From assembly GCA_024516035.1 (NCBI GenBank), contig CM044961.1:16853756-16917755 (forward strand): a stretch of 64,000 nucleotides of DNA, given 5' to 3'. Each line of letters starts with the position of its first letter. Position 1 is the stretch's first letter. The notes beneath the pieces were generated by a model. It was not told the origin of the DNA and did not search any database. It worked only from the letters and a program-made list of their open reading frames with translations. The position numbers were made by a program, and so were the translations under genes. Positions 30,409 through 43,300 of this stretch are shown here, one piece after another. Source of the stretch: Bactericera cockerelli (taxonomy: Eukaryota; Arthropoda; Insecta; Hemiptera; Triozidae).

Positions 30409-31816
30409 ATGTACTTGCTAACAGTTTTTTTCGTCTTACTAACAATTTCGTTGTCATTGTCGTCGCCGGTTAAACATAGCAGAAAGTTATATCCAATTCC
30501 ACCCGGAACTGACAAGGGACTCTATAACAAAGGATTCCATGAAGGTGACATTCTGCTTGTGAATAGAACCAAAAAAGTCGAGTTCACGTCTGAGCAGGAA
30601 TGCAATCAATGATCCTGACATGCTGTGGCCACACGCCGCTATTGTGTTCAGAACGGAGGAGAGCGTTGGATGTCCAGAGTCCCGTCAGTGTGAACTTCTG
30701 ATGCAAGCCATGGATGAGTACCACAAAAAGTCTTGCATCCGATTCAAAGAGTGGACAGGAGAAGACGATTACGTATCTATCTTCTTTAACCCTGACAGTG
30801 GCTCCTGTTGGTCCCCAGTCGGTATGGTGGGAGGCAAGCAGAGACTGTCCCTGGGACTGAGGTGTTGGTACTTCGGGATCATTGTGCACGAGCTGGGCCA
30901 CGCTGTTGGGTTTTGGCATGAGATGAACCGGCCGGACAGAGATGATTACATCGTCATTGATTGGCAGAACATCATCGCTGGATTTTCTTCTGCTTTCAGA
31001 AAAATGAGGCCGGATCAAGTGAACTTACTCGGAGAGAAATTTGATTACAAGTCTGTCATGATGTACGATGAATACGCTTTCTCCAAAGATGGTGTTAGTC
31101 CCACCATTCAAACTAAAAATGGTGATGTTATTGGACCACTTTGGAAGAAAAACAGCTTGAGTGACATTGATGTGCGTCGGATTCACAAGCTCTACAAATG
31201 TAATGACAACAACCAGAAAGTTTCCTTCCCATACAATGTTCACTGTAACTTCAAAGATGACGTTTGCGGGTTCAAAAATGGAGAATTTACCATATGGAAA
31301 TGGAAGACGGAGAATAATAGCAACTATGTGTTATCTACAGTGGATGTTGCCGGAAGCACCCCAGGTTTATTCATCTCCCCCAACTTGTACCCAGTGTCAA
31401 AATCCGATAAAATGAGAGGTCCTGATGGATGTATCCGATTCTGGTCGATTATTCAAGGAAATGGAACAATGAAGCTCTCACTCGACGTGGAAACGCTAGA
31501 TAACGTCACACAGCTAACTAACGATGAGGATGCCACCAAAACAGTTTGGTCAACGCAACAAAATGGTACTGTTTGGACACACCAGCGAATCACATTGGAC
31601 ATTACCAAACCATTTCGACTGACTTTCCGGTCTCAGTTCCAGGCGGATGTAGGAAGGGGTGGGCTGGTGGCTATTGCTGAGATTGAAATTCTCTACAATG
31701 GGGCCTGCGACAGTATCTCCAGGATGGTACCCAACAAACCGATGCAACCGAAGCTGGAGGAAATGTCGGAAAGTTTTGTGGATGATCTTCACAATATCAC
31801 AGCCTTTTCGTTCTAA
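30409..31816 (+). CDS. Astacin-family zinc metalloprotease with MAM domain (single-base break)
   Basis: Secreted zinc endopeptidase. The first frame (30409-30612) gives a signal peptide (about residues 1-20) and a propeptide with FHEGDILL, the region that in astacins carries the Asp switch blocking zinc. The second frame (30620-31816, 398 codons) starts at a DPDMLWP-type propeptide/mature junction. Numbered from M30620, it has HELGHAVGFWHE (90-101) with the three zinc His and catalytic Glu, a Met-turn SVMMY (145-149), and Cys at 39, 63, 82 and 194 for the two conserved disulfides. A MAM domain spans C209-C363. Two frames and an in-frame stop mean one base is out of step near 30600. No introns are seen. 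N-linked sites (NGT, NVT) occur in the MAM part. MAM is known for adhesion or oligomerisation; the substrate is unknown. The break may be an assembly slip or a real lesion. Confidence 0.85.
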
Positions 31817-31938
31817 TTGTGGGTTAAAATTATTACGATCCAATCTCCTGCAGTGATATAAATTGTTTAATTCTTTAGATCTCGCAAATTTCATAGCTCT
31901 TTATAACTCAACCATGAACACGTGTAAATTATTGTGTA

Positions 31939-31949
31939 AATAAAATAAA
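31939..31949 (+). terminator. Polyadenylation signals of astacin gene
   Basis: Two overlapping AATAAA hexamers (31939-31944 and 31944-31949) lie about 125 bases after the stop codon, giving a short 3' UTR. Confidence 0.65.
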
Positions 31950-33446
31950 TAGAGTACTAATAGATTGGTAAGACATAAATTTTCCTTACATTGGTTGCCT
32001 AACCAATATCAAATATGTATGTACGTGAAAATTAGGAATTTGAATATTCTAAGTTTACCTAGTTTGTACAAATGAAGCTATTTAAACTTCTTTCTTTTTT
32101 CAATTTCCTCAAAAACAGTATTTGACCTTAAGCAGCTTATGATTAGGAAACAAACTGTCTACTAAGAACAATGAGCTACCAATCCAACTTCTCTTTGAAA
32201 AATTCATTTTGTTTAAAACTTTGATTGTTTAATTTATAGCTAACTTCCAAGTTTGATTTAGATTTTAGACAATGTAACAGGTTTAAGATGAAATCCCGTC
32301 CCTCATTTTCTGCTTCATTGATCTGTAAAATGGTTTCCACATATATTGCTTGGTCCATGTTGTTAGGAACTTGTGATTTCACATATATGTATGTAAAAAG
32401 TTACATCTATCACACAAAGAAGTTGTATTTTATTTTGTAAGTATTCTGTAATTTTAAGCACTTTTTGTATAGCATTATTAATTTATAAAATTACCTCTAT
32501 CCCTTGGTACATAGTACCTAATGTGTTCTAGTTGAAACGAAAGTGTTCATTTTATTGATGGTCTTAAAGACATGTAAAGTTTTCGTAAATTGTACAATAT
32601 ACATTTGAATTTTTATCTTATAATTTAATGATTCTTGTATCTTTTACTTTCTTTTTCATTTACATTGATCCAAATGTAAAAAAATTACACAGGAAGCATG
32701 ACGACTACGATGACTAGATGGTGATCATACCAAATTAATAAGTTAACATTTACCGAGTTGAATATTTAGCTTTACAGTAAAATTTTAAGAACATTAGTGA
32801 TCTGTGGATAAAGCTCCTCAAAACTCAGCATTTTCCACTTCGCATTAATATTCAAAACAAACAACCCACAAAAAACTGTGTCAGCCTTGATCAAGTGAAA
32901 GCGGAGAAAGTGTTCAAAACCAGCCCACCCACTTACTAAAAAGAGACCTACCTGATTAGGATATGGCAGATTATCAAAATATTCGCGAGACCCACACAAT
33001 AGGTGAGCGCAATACATTGAGAACATGTAGATAACACTTGGAGATAACGTGTTATTATTTACCTGGTTCAAGTTGCAAGTTCTGGGTCAAATGTATAACA
33101 ACTATAACATACATTACATACGACCTACGAACAGCTAGTTATTATAATTGACGCTTGCAAATGATGACAAATTAAACAAATATGGTGAAGTCAAACATTG
33201 TTAAGAGTTTGACACACTTGAGGATGAACTGGATTGAACTGGGGGCTTGCCCTAATGGAAGTACAAGTACCAATTATATGCAAATATTGTATAGTTCTAG
33301 TAGGTCAGTTTTAGGAAAGTTCTTTTGTAAGTTGACCAAAAAAGATCAGTTCTCCTAGCTCATAATCATACATTTCTTTCTTCATATTCTTCAAAAAAAT
33401 TGCACTTGAACTGACATGACACCTCTCTGGTCTCCTCACTAGCTTA
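31950..33446. other. Intergenic, no supported gene
   Basis: AT-rich. The only notable item is the 14-mer GATGAACTGGATTG at 33223-33236, shared with the hairpin at 28974. Confidence 0.45.
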
Positions 33447-33656
33447 TAATAATAATAATATCGCCTTATTTATACTGCCCGATTAGGACTATTACGTCCC
33501 ATTATTCCAGCAGTAAGCCCAAGACGTATTAGTATGTGGTAAAAATCCCAAATGGGAGGATAACTTGTCATGTCCCGGCTGGGTTTCGAACCCGCGACAT
33601 CTTGAATCTCTGGATTCACAGAGTGCCGCCTTTACCACTGAGCTACCACTTATAAC
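33447..33656 (-). mobile_element. tRNA-derived SINE (family D) with (ATT)n tail
   Basis: The minus-strand head TGGTAGCTCAGTGGTAAAGG and B-box GGTTCGAAACCC are followed by a body of about 130 bp and an (ATT)n tail (AAT units at 33447-33463). The acceptor halves do not pair. A single copy in this window. Confidence 0.75.
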
Positions 33657-35115
33657 ATAGTTGGTGAATTCGATTTAGACCACTACACTCACAAATGAGG
33701 CATCTTTGAAAGATACTGATGATGACTCAGTACTGAAGGTGGTTCACATCTTAGCATTGTCGGGTCACCGGCCCAATAATCTCTTGAAACCCTCGGGCAC
33801 TCAAAACACACCCACATAATCCAGCAAGCCAGTGGTGATGGCTCGGTCTTTCATGCCCCTGGCAAAGACATTATCAACATCTTCAAAGACTTCGGTGTAA
33901 TATATTAGCAAGGGCTAGGTCATGGATGATGTTCTGTGCCAAATCTTGGTACTATGATTAGCATACCAGCGACGACTCTCTAATGTTGAAGATGATGCGT
34001 CAGCTGCTCCATTGTTGAAAATTTATCTGTTTGACTTGCAGTTCAAATCTTAGACAAAGCCCAGAGAGAAAAAGATTGAGTTGAAGAAACAATCTTCTCT
34101 ACAACAATCGTTGAGGTAGATCATCTCTAACTTTAGTGCAACATCTCATTAACACTGTGGCTTACATTCTTTGGCTTCTGTCATCTCGGTTTAAATGTGT
34201 GTTCGTCGTGTTTGCTTCTTGAAGCGATATTGTGAATGCTGTCATCTAGGTATATTGGGAGACATACATGGAAAGCTCTGACCACGAACGATCTTGTGTC
34301 CCAACGGTCTGAATGAGAACATATCATTTATGTTGTGGCCTTCTATATGTTGTGTTGAGTTGTCACCCGGTAGAGCAATGTCTTTTATATACCTAAAATA
34401 TCAACATTTTAAGTGTGTCTGCTCAATCCTTCCAGGCAAATAAATTTAATAAAACAATGTACATTAAAATGAGAGTATTATGTAGATTAATACTTGAAAC
34501 AATCTCCAGGCTGACTTCAGTTCCCGAAGTTTTTTACAAGATAGTTCATAACTGTTGTTTCTTCTTCTTGATCAAAACTTCATTTTTGTACTATAATAGT
34601 CTGAGGTAGTCAAATCTCTTTTATGTGGTCAGAATTTTACGATATGTTTATCCATTATAAATAGATTTCTGCTCGTCAAAGTTTAACAGATTGATATGTA
34701 TTTCCGACGTTTAAAAGGATTCCAATTCAAATAAACCGTTATTTTAGAACTTAATAAAGACATTAAGATTAAATTTAGAGATTTTGTATCGTTCAGATTT
34801 AGATATTAGCACCTAATTTAACTATGATTTATATATTTATAAATGGAAAAAGATATCATGTAACAAACAACGTTGCCAGTCTAGCAAAGAGATGAGTGTT
34901 TGAACCTATGAATCGCGTGTTTCGTTCCCGCCTAGGGCCTAGTTTCTAACATGGCAATCATACGTTCCCGAAACGACTGATGTTATTCTATCCAACATGA
35001 ATGCTACTTTCTGTCTTCTCCAGATTATTAAAATTTTTTAAAAAGATGATCATTTTGAATAGAAGCGATTATATTATATTTTTTAAAATACAGCCTTTTT
35101 ATATGTACATAATTA
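33657..35115. other. Intergenic, no supported gene
   Basis: No gene. A very weak tRNA-like sequence occurs near 34880-34940. Confidence 0.45.
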
Positions 35116-35270
35116 TAGTGGAACCTGAACCTGGATATAATGGACTCAGATATACTAGAAAACTTTTTATAATAGAGAAAATCTCAGGTCCCTGCGTCAC
35201 CTGTTAGAAATCTCTTTACAATAGAATTTTTGCTCTGTCCCTTGGGTTCTACTATATCCAGGTTCTACTG
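35116..35270. mobile_element. pogo/Tigger-like MITE, TA target
   Basis: The left end TAGTGGAACCTGAACC and the reverse complement of the right end, CAGTAGAACCTGG, are alike, and TA flanks the right end. GGATATA(A/G)T follows on both sides. The size (155 bp), CAGT(A/G)GAACCT-type ends and TA target fit pogo/Tigger-type MITEs. Confidence 0.65.
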
Positions 35271-36060
35271 TAGTTTAAATAAAATACCTTGTTGATTTTT
35301 TTATCGAGTAGATGAGTAGTGGATGCAGACTCTGATTCTGTAAAGAGACTATTGATGCCAAACAAAGTCTGCATGACCGAACAAGAGAACTGGTCAGGAA
35401 TGACCGAGTCTAATTTGGGTCATGGTGCTGCAGACCAGAAATTTGGGTAGTGATGATGCTGTACTGATCTCAAAAAAGTATGCATGTTTCTTTTATATCA
35501 ATAATTTGGTGTTGTCCAAGTTTACTTGTAACGCTCCCAGGCATGGCATTATTTTCTTCTTATTATTTGACTCCTCATTTGAACAAGTATGAGACTGAAT
35601 AAATTGAATTTTTTTCAGAAAAAAAAAAAATGTTTCAAAAAAAATCCTTGCCACTTTATGGAGTCTGTCAGTAGTATAGCTAGACAACATTGGAAAGGGA
35701 GCAGATCAGCACAAGCCTAACCGGCTTAGCTATATGACATTTTTTAAAGGGGTCTTTGAAAGGCAAATGACCCCTTAATGATTTTTCGCTTGGGTGCTAA
35801 CAAACACAGCAAGAGACTATCATGCTTCGGGGTTAGCACACGAAGAAAAACGCTATAATACGTACATTCATACCAACCTAACACCTATAACGGTATAGGA
35901 CTATTTACCCAAACAATTACGTGTGAGATCCGAATACACATCTACGACTGGAATGCAAGACGGGCACAGATTATGAGATGCACGTGACACATGTGAGTGA
36001 AAATGCAATTGTTGGAGATCAGATTACCATTAGTATGCACATGACAAATTATATCATCCA
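35271..36060. other. Intergenic sequence
   Basis: No gene. GGTGCTAAC and GTTAGCAC occur inverted at about 35793 and 35831. Confidence 0.45.
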
Positions 36061-36599
36061 ACATGACAAAATTAGTGGAGATGCCAAGATGACAAAATTA
36101 GTGGAGATGCCAAATAAAAATTAGTGGAGATGCACAAAATTAGTGGAGATGCCAATGACAAAATTAGTGGAGATGCCAAGATGACAAATTAGTGGAGATG
36201 CCAAAATGACAAATTAGTGGAATGCCAAGATACAAATTAGTGGAGATGCCAAGATCACAAATTAGTGGAAATGCCATGACTACAAAATTAGTGGAGATGC
36301 AGATAAAAATTAGGGAGATGCCAAATACAAAATTAGTGGAGATGCCAAGAGACAAAATTAGTGGAGATGCCAAGATTAAAATTAGTGGAGATGCTAAGAT
36401 GACAAAATTAGTGGAGATGCCAAAATGACAAAATTAGTGGAGATGCCAAGATACAAATTAGTGGAGATGCCAAGAGTACAAAATTAGTGGAAATGCCAAA
36501 GACAAAATTAGTGGAGATGCCAAGATACAAATTAGTGGAGATGCCAAGAGTACAAATTATTGGAGATGCAAGATAAAATTTGTGGAGATGCATGACTTG
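36061..36599 (+). repeat. Minisatellite, 22 copies of a unit of about 25 bp
   Basis: Units of the form ACAAAATTAGTGGAGATGCC plus a short variable AAGATG-type linker repeat 22 times. The core is well kept while linkers vary from about 2 to 6 bases; several units lack single bases. Open frames through the array are repeat artefacts. No unique spacers, so it is not a CRISPR. A lone unit core recurs at 57603-57619. Confidence 0.95.
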
Positions 36600-37189
36600 A
36601 ACAAAATTAATAATAATACTTTAATATGGTATCAGTTGAATTAAAATTGATCATAATGCATACTGCTGACTCGAATGATAAACTGAAAAATGCATGATTG
36701 TTATTTTACTTACATACAAAACATTTTTTGCATTTTCCATTATACGAGTAAGTAAGTAGGAAGAGAAAATACTTTCTCGTAGGTGTTGATTTCAATTTTC
36801 TATTTCTGAGAAAAGTCTCGCTTTTCTTTCTTTTCTTCTCCGTGTCTAAATGTCTAGGACGTTAGAAATCATTGATTACTGTCACAGAACTTCTCTTGTC
36901 ACTTCCTCACATGTTGTCAACCGGTACAATAGGTGTCAATACTTCCTCATCTACCGGTACAATAGGTGTCAGTATGCACTCGCACGCTGAGCAATGTCTA
37001 TGAGTTCTTGTCATTGGAACATTTTTGATATATCAGATGTTTTCGAAATTAATATTCACACCGATTTCTAGAATTTTGAAATGAGATTATTGGAAAATTG
37101 AAACATTTGACATACCCCAGACATGTTTTAGGATTCCCAGTGATTTGTATTTCACATGAGTTGTGTATTTTGCATGAATTGTTCAAATT
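36600..37189. other. Intergenic with short direct repeat
   Basis: ACCGGTACAATAGGTGTCA occurs twice (about 36919 and 36954) with CTTCCTC next to each copy. Otherwise nothing is seen. Confidence 0.55.
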
Positions 37190-37345
37190 TAGGGTACAAT
37201 GTAGTATCTACTTAGTCATCGGTGACATGGGTTCGAATCCCAGCAGCGCAGAGATTTTCTGCTATGTACTTAGATGTCCGGAGGTCCACTCATACCTCGT
37301 TAAGAATAATGAGTGTCTGTTTTTATGAATACATTACATTACAAG
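37190..37345 (+). mobile_element. SINE fragment, tRNA-like B-box and CATTA tail
   Basis: GGGTTCGAATCCCAGCAGCG (about 37209) is a perfect B-box context. A body of about 90 bp follows and ends in ATTACATTACAAGGCATTAC-type simple repeats. The A-box half is not recognisable. Confidence 0.55.
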
Positions 37346-39017
37346 GCATTACAAGAAGGATTATAATTTTTTTAAAATGTTTGTCATTTGGAGATAGATA
37401 ATGCTGAGCTCACTACAGTTGTGACATAATAACACAAAGGCAACCTTAAGTTAGGTATTTGTAATATAGTTGATTAATACTAACAAGGATGATAATAACC
37501 CCATTGTGAGCATCTCTTCTTGTACAAACAATTTGTTAAAAGAGGGTTCCTATACAAAAGTGGCTGTTGGACAGTCATTGAAAAATGAGGATGTTTGCCA
37601 AAACCTATTACCCATACAAAAGTATTTTAAATTGAAATTATTAATTTCAATCTAAAAATCCCATGACTTCGACCATTTAATTTTTCTTTGTATTTTTTCT
37701 TCTTCTTTTTCTTTCCAGACAGGTCACTTAACCCAACTTGAAATTGAAAATCAGTATCAACAGACATTCTGTGTGTTAACATCCCATTTTTCCTAAACTC
37801 CTTCATTTAGCTATTGTTATTAGCCATTACACTTATTACCACCTACTACATAATTATATTCTGTGTATCACAGCAAAAACTATCCCGCGTATTTACAACT
37901 CGACCTTCGATTATTTCATCAGTTCCGGAGTCTAGTCTGAACTGAAAATTTACTAATATATTCTGCTATTACATTGTTGAATTAATTCAGTATGTTAAGC
38001 ATCTAAACACCTGGGTTACTAGATGTACTTAGATAGAATGGATATATTGAATGTAGCCTAGGAGCTGGGAAGAGTTAGGACCGCATGATAATGATGAAGA
38101 AAAGTGAGAATCCATGTGGTCACGATTAGGAGATCATTCAGCGGAGAATCTTCAATACGTGTGAAGGTAAGGTTTTTTTTTAAGTCTGGAAGCCAAGTTT
38201 GTATTGTATAGTGAACATTACCAATACCAGCGGATAGTTCAAAGATAGTAATGATACTCCCCTAAAAAAAAAAAACAGATAATGCTTCTGAGAACATAAA
38301 TACTGCAATTATTTGTTACAGAGTCAAAACTTGAGTGAGATACCTGCAATGAATGCTTGATTTGATATTCAAAATATTTGTTGTACTCAAAAGTTACCAT
38401 ATTTATGCCAATGGCTATCTAATATATTCAGTCTTTTCCTGTGTCAAACATCATACGATGTGTATTTTGCACAGGGCATTGAAACCTTTACAAATGGTAT
38501 GAGTATGAGTTTTCAAATTTACATAGGTACATAACAGAAACATACTTGAGTCATAAATGAAGGTACCAACTCATGAAATCAACTCCAGACCCATACTAAA
38601 TTTGGTTCTTGTTTCAAAATATGGTCATGAAATAAGTATTGAAACACCTACCCTAATGATTCATATGTTTAATAACCCAATGCCTATGCAAGACGATACT
38701 CCCTTAGCAGAAGAAGTAAGGACATCCTCAGCAAGCACTGCATTCATAGCGTCAATGCAACTGTACAGCATTCCAATCACTCATGAAATTACTTGGGTAT
38801 TTCCTTACATGAGTATTGTGTGTCTGTGGACATTAGACAAGCCTGCACAAAATCCCATGCGCTGGAAGATACAGACCAGAAACTTCGACCCTACTTAAGC
38901 GGGATAATACTAAGTAAAAGAAGAACAATTTCAGATAAAAGAAGGTTATCTTAAATTTAATTCTGTTACATATTCGCCTCTAAAGGCTTTAGAAATATAT
39001 GCACATCAAAGTTTTCT
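37346..39017. other. Intergenic, no supported gene
   Basis: A 113-codon plus frame at 38557-38898 has no recognisable domain and no splice or promoter support. GTAAGG at 38168 follows sequence with stops in the frames checked. Confidence 0.45.
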
Positions 39018-39110
39018 TCTCTCTTTTTATGTTTTTCTTTCTTTCTCTCTTTCTTTCTTTCTTTTTTCGGTCTTTCTTTCTTTCTGTCTTTCACTCTTTC
39101 TTCTTGCAAA
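39018..39110 (+). repeat. (TTTC)n microsatellite, imperfect
   Basis: A run of TTTC and CTTT units with interruptions by TCGG and TCTG. Confidence 0.9.
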
Positions 39111-39500
39111 TTCATACTTTATTTGGTACTTTCTAGACAGCAAACATTCCAGGTACCTCTACTGAACCAGTGCCACGAGACAAGTCTCCTAATTAATTAA
39201 TGTTTTTGATTAATGATCTTGCAAAGTAATTTAATTTTTGCAGTAAATTATCCCCATGCGAATGTAGCGGTCTGAAGTCAAGTGCAAGGTTGGGACCTAT
39301 AAATCCTCACATGAGGGGGCAGTACCCTATGACCCGAGTGCGGTAATGCCTCAGAGCCATAAATATTAGATATTCGTAGATAACCGGTTAGTTGTACACC
39401 ATATAGATATGTATGATGAAAAGATAAACGTACAATGTAGCTATGTGTTAACAGTAAAATAACTCTTATTAATTTTTTAATGTTACATTTTAAATTTATA
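39111..39500. other. Intergenic sequence
   Basis: No gene or repeat recognised. Confidence 0.45.
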
Positions 39501-40336
39501 CAGGGTGGGGCAAAAGTCTGGAAACCCCTGAATAACTTTCGAATGCCTTCTTCGGTAAACTTAAAATTTTGTGCGGTGAACCGGGTTAATAAGACCTTCT
39601 TTTAGAGTGGGGTCGATTTTTGTTACTGGCCCCCATGTCGGGGCTAGGGGGCCCAACTTCATTTTTTTAAATACGAACCCCTACCTTGCGATACATTTTT
39701 GGAAAGGTCTTTAAATAAGCAATACGTTGGTGCAAATTTTATTTTTTAAATATTAAACTGTTTGCAAATGGCGTCCAACTTTGTGTATGCTGTAAAGTCT
39801 GGAAACCCCTGAATATCTTTGAAAGGACTTTCTCAGTAAATTTAAAATTGTGTACGGTAATCCTTGGTAATTAGACCTTATATTAGAATTGGACCGAATT
39901 TTTTTACTGGCCCCCATGTCGGGGCCAGGGAGGTCTACTTCTATTTTTAAATACGAAACCCCACCTTGCGATACATTTTTGGAAAGGTCTAATTACCCCG
40001 ACTTACCGCGCACATTAATTAACTGAGAAAGTCCTTTCAAAGATATTCAGGGGTTTCCAGAATTTACAGCATACACAAGTTCGACGCCATTTGCAAACAT
40101 TTAATATTAAAAAAATTAATTTGCACCAATCTATTGTTATTAAAGACCTTTCCAAAAATGTATCGCAAGGTGGGGTTCGTATTTAAAAAAATGAAGTTGG
40201 CCCCTGGCCCGACATGGGCGGTAACAAAATCGACCGACTCTAAAAGAAGGTCTTATAGCCCGGTTTACCTTACAAATTTTAATTTCACGAAGAAGCAATT
40301 CGAATTATTCAGGTTCCAGACTTTTGCCCCACCCTG
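39501..40336. mobile_element. 836-bp palindromic Tc1/mariner-type foldback MITE
   Basis: It starts CAGGGTGGGGCAAAAGTCTG and ends with the exact reverse complement of those 20 bases; TA flanks both sides (39499-39500 and 40337-40338), the Tc1/mariner target. The arms remain complementary through most of the element, with the centre near 39918 in CCCCCATGTCGGGGC. Each arm is itself built of related subunits: GTCTGGAAACCCCTGAATA occurs at about 39516 and 39798, and TGGCCCCCATGTCGGGGC twice. No transposase is encoded; it must be mobilised in trans. Confidence 0.9.
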
Positions 40337-43300
40337 TATTATTAGTGTTTTTAATATCTTAAGTATTATTATCTGCCCTTTAATTTTTTAGATAGCCATC
40401 AGCATTTTTACTGACCTGTTCTTTCAGGGCTACCTGAAAGTTTGCAAGTTGTAAGGAGATTAGTGCCCCTTTTTATACCCCTGCCAGCTGGAATTCTCTC
40501 AAAATATGATGAATACTGATAGAAGCAATTTCGGATTTTGCAAGGAAAACTTTTTTCTTTTTTTTTTAGTGAATACGACCCAACATGTCAAATTAACACC
40601 TAGGCGCACAAGAAAATAAAAATAATTCAATTACATCCTCTCATTCAGTCATTAAATCAAAATGACTTTACGACTTTTAAATACGAGATCTTGGTGTGTG
40701 TATCTTGAGTGTCGAGGTCGTAATATGTAGTATCATAACTTTAACGACAGTAATATGCGTGGCGAATTTGGAAATGAAAATTCGTAATGACTTAATAACC
40801 GTGTTTAAGATTCATGTGAGCCTCCGGTGGGGCAGTTTACTCTGACGAGATTGGTAAACAAAACATTATTTAAACGCAAGTTTAAACTATGAACCGGTAG
40901 AATTGGTATCCTGAACCTCTAAGCTCTTTGTGACGTTGGTAGTGATAGAATTACGGTACAACCACAGGGTGAACTCAAGGCTGGTGCTAATTTTCATTTG
41001 ATGATACCAATTTTATTGTGATGAGTTTTGATCCTTGAGGTGATATATTTGATGACTTTGAATCAGTTGTTTAGCCAGCGTAATCAATATTGATTAGATT
41101 GGTTCCACATGGGATGCCTACTAGTATTATTAAATATTGATTAACTGTAGCCACAACTTTAACAATTAGTTTATTTTCATTTGTCTGCTGATGTCACCTT
41201 TATTATTATTTAAATCAAGTGTTGTTGCATTCACTCACTATGTAAATTCCGAAAGCACACAGTCTGAAATCTTGGACTAGACAAATATATTTTGGGCATT
41301 TTAGCTTGAAATATTCTTAGTCTATGCTATAGTTTTAATTTTTTATGGACCAAGAAAAAATTAAACCTCGTCGTAAATCCAATCCTCAGTAGAAACAAAA
41401 CTTACCTTTTGCCAAGCTCTTTACACACTAGCAGTAAGAAGCTATATGTACGCTTTGAGAATAAAACATAACTCGACAATGACTTCCAGGGTATGAGGTC
41501 AAGATGGTCTGACCTATGACGAAATCCCACATAGGTTGGTCAAATAAATATCTTTCATACTCAATCACCTTCTCCACAGACGTAGGTACTACCTATTTGT
41601 TTTACTCCTAAGCCAATAAGTAAGTATTACACCTCTGCACTGTCTTATTAGTTCCGGAAAACACACAGTGTGGACAACACAGATAGCAAAGGATTGAATA
41701 GTACTTTGCCAAATTGCCACATGTCACTACAGGGTTTCCCTAGTTGTAAATTGTTGAAGGTGATGAGAGGCTAGGATCAGCTGGTGACGTCAGATAGCGG
41801 TGAGTCGAAAACAGTAGAGGGCACTTGAAAATGTTTGATCCAGTAGATGCAAATGATATAATGCTTGAAGTAGTACTCCTAAATACAATACATTAACCCT
41901 CTGGCGAGTATTCTAGGTACTACCTACCTTTTGTATTACACATAGTCCTTAACATTCAACTGTGAATTACTGCGTTTTTGATCTAAACCTGGCCAGATTT
42001 ACTTTTTTGACAACGACGAATGACCATAAATATATTTAGGTCAATAATTTGTTTAATAGTCAACTATGAATTATTGTAGTTCTAACCAATTTGAGTTCCT
42101 ACAGGATAACCATCAAGGTTTTTAACCCTCTTGACCAGTTATTTATAAATAGTTGATCTGTTGGATTCTGGTAAGAAAGGGCTATAAAAAAAACCTTCTG
42201 ATGAATTTAATTCATAAAATATCTTTTATCAAGCAGCATAATTTTAATCAGCTTGTATAGCAACATCTTCTGCATCGACCATTTATGATTATGATATCAT
42301 ATCATGATTTTCTTCTGATTTATGAGGAGTAAGATCAAACAATCAAAGTTGTATATCATGACATCTTGTGTCATGATCCACAACTTTGCTAGCATGTTTA
42401 TTTATTACCTATCATATTTATTGGCTAGTGACGTTCTTAAGTGTTTGTAATAGCATTTTTATCATGGATGTGTAGTGTTGATTGATGCACAACAAGAGTA
42501 TTTATGACTACATTGACTACTTCTATGGCTTTCTAGTTTTATTGTTCTTTGGTGACCTGCTGATAAATGTGATCATATAACACATCAGGTGTTTCTTCAC
42601 AAGATAATTAAACGAAGGAAAATAAATAAATTTATCTAATTCATAAGAATAGATCACCTAAACTTTATAACCTTTTAATTTTCTATTTTAGAGAAAAGAA
42701 CCAGAACAAAGTACTCTCTAGATTTCCAAAGCCCAGAACATTTTTTTTCTGGCTTTTAAGGTCTTTCTCCATTCAAAACCTTACCTTTCCTCAATATTGT
42801 TTCAGAGATACAAGGAGCTCCAATTGGAACATTAGTTTGATAGTTTTAGCAGGCACAAACCACAGTTAACTAGAAATTTGTGTAAATACCCACAATGAAT
42901 AATAATCTGTACTTAATAAACAGTCATTATCACAGTTACTACAAACGCCTTCAACAACAGTTACTACAAACGCCTTTATGATCCGTGAAATCTCTCCAAC
43001 GTAAAACTTCACCAACATTAACAGCCATCAGATTTTTCAGTATACCTCCGTTTCCGCCAATTCCATGTTCAGTTTTCCACAGAATTATTCTTCTATTTTA
43101 ATAGTATTTCCTCAAATAAACTTTACAGCTTCAAACTTAAATCCACAAGCAACATTCATACCGACAAATTTCCATTGTTAATCCAAGTTTTACTGCGGGA
43201 AACATTCCAATGGCTGGAAAATCCGTGCAAGTTAATCGTCTATTTAAGAATTAAACTAACTAGACATAATTATAATGATAGGTATTTTCTTAATTAACTA

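Noticed and set aside
36061..36599. CRISPR-like array
   Set aside because: Units follow each other with linkers of only a few related bases and no unique spacers; the setting is eukaryotic. It is a minisatellite.
38557..38898. 113-codon plus-strand frame
   Set aside because: No recognisable domain, no promoter or splice context, composition like its surroundings.
41400..41455. Minus-strand mini-exon before GTAAGT at 41405
   Set aside because: The acceptor is weak and no partner exon is visible.
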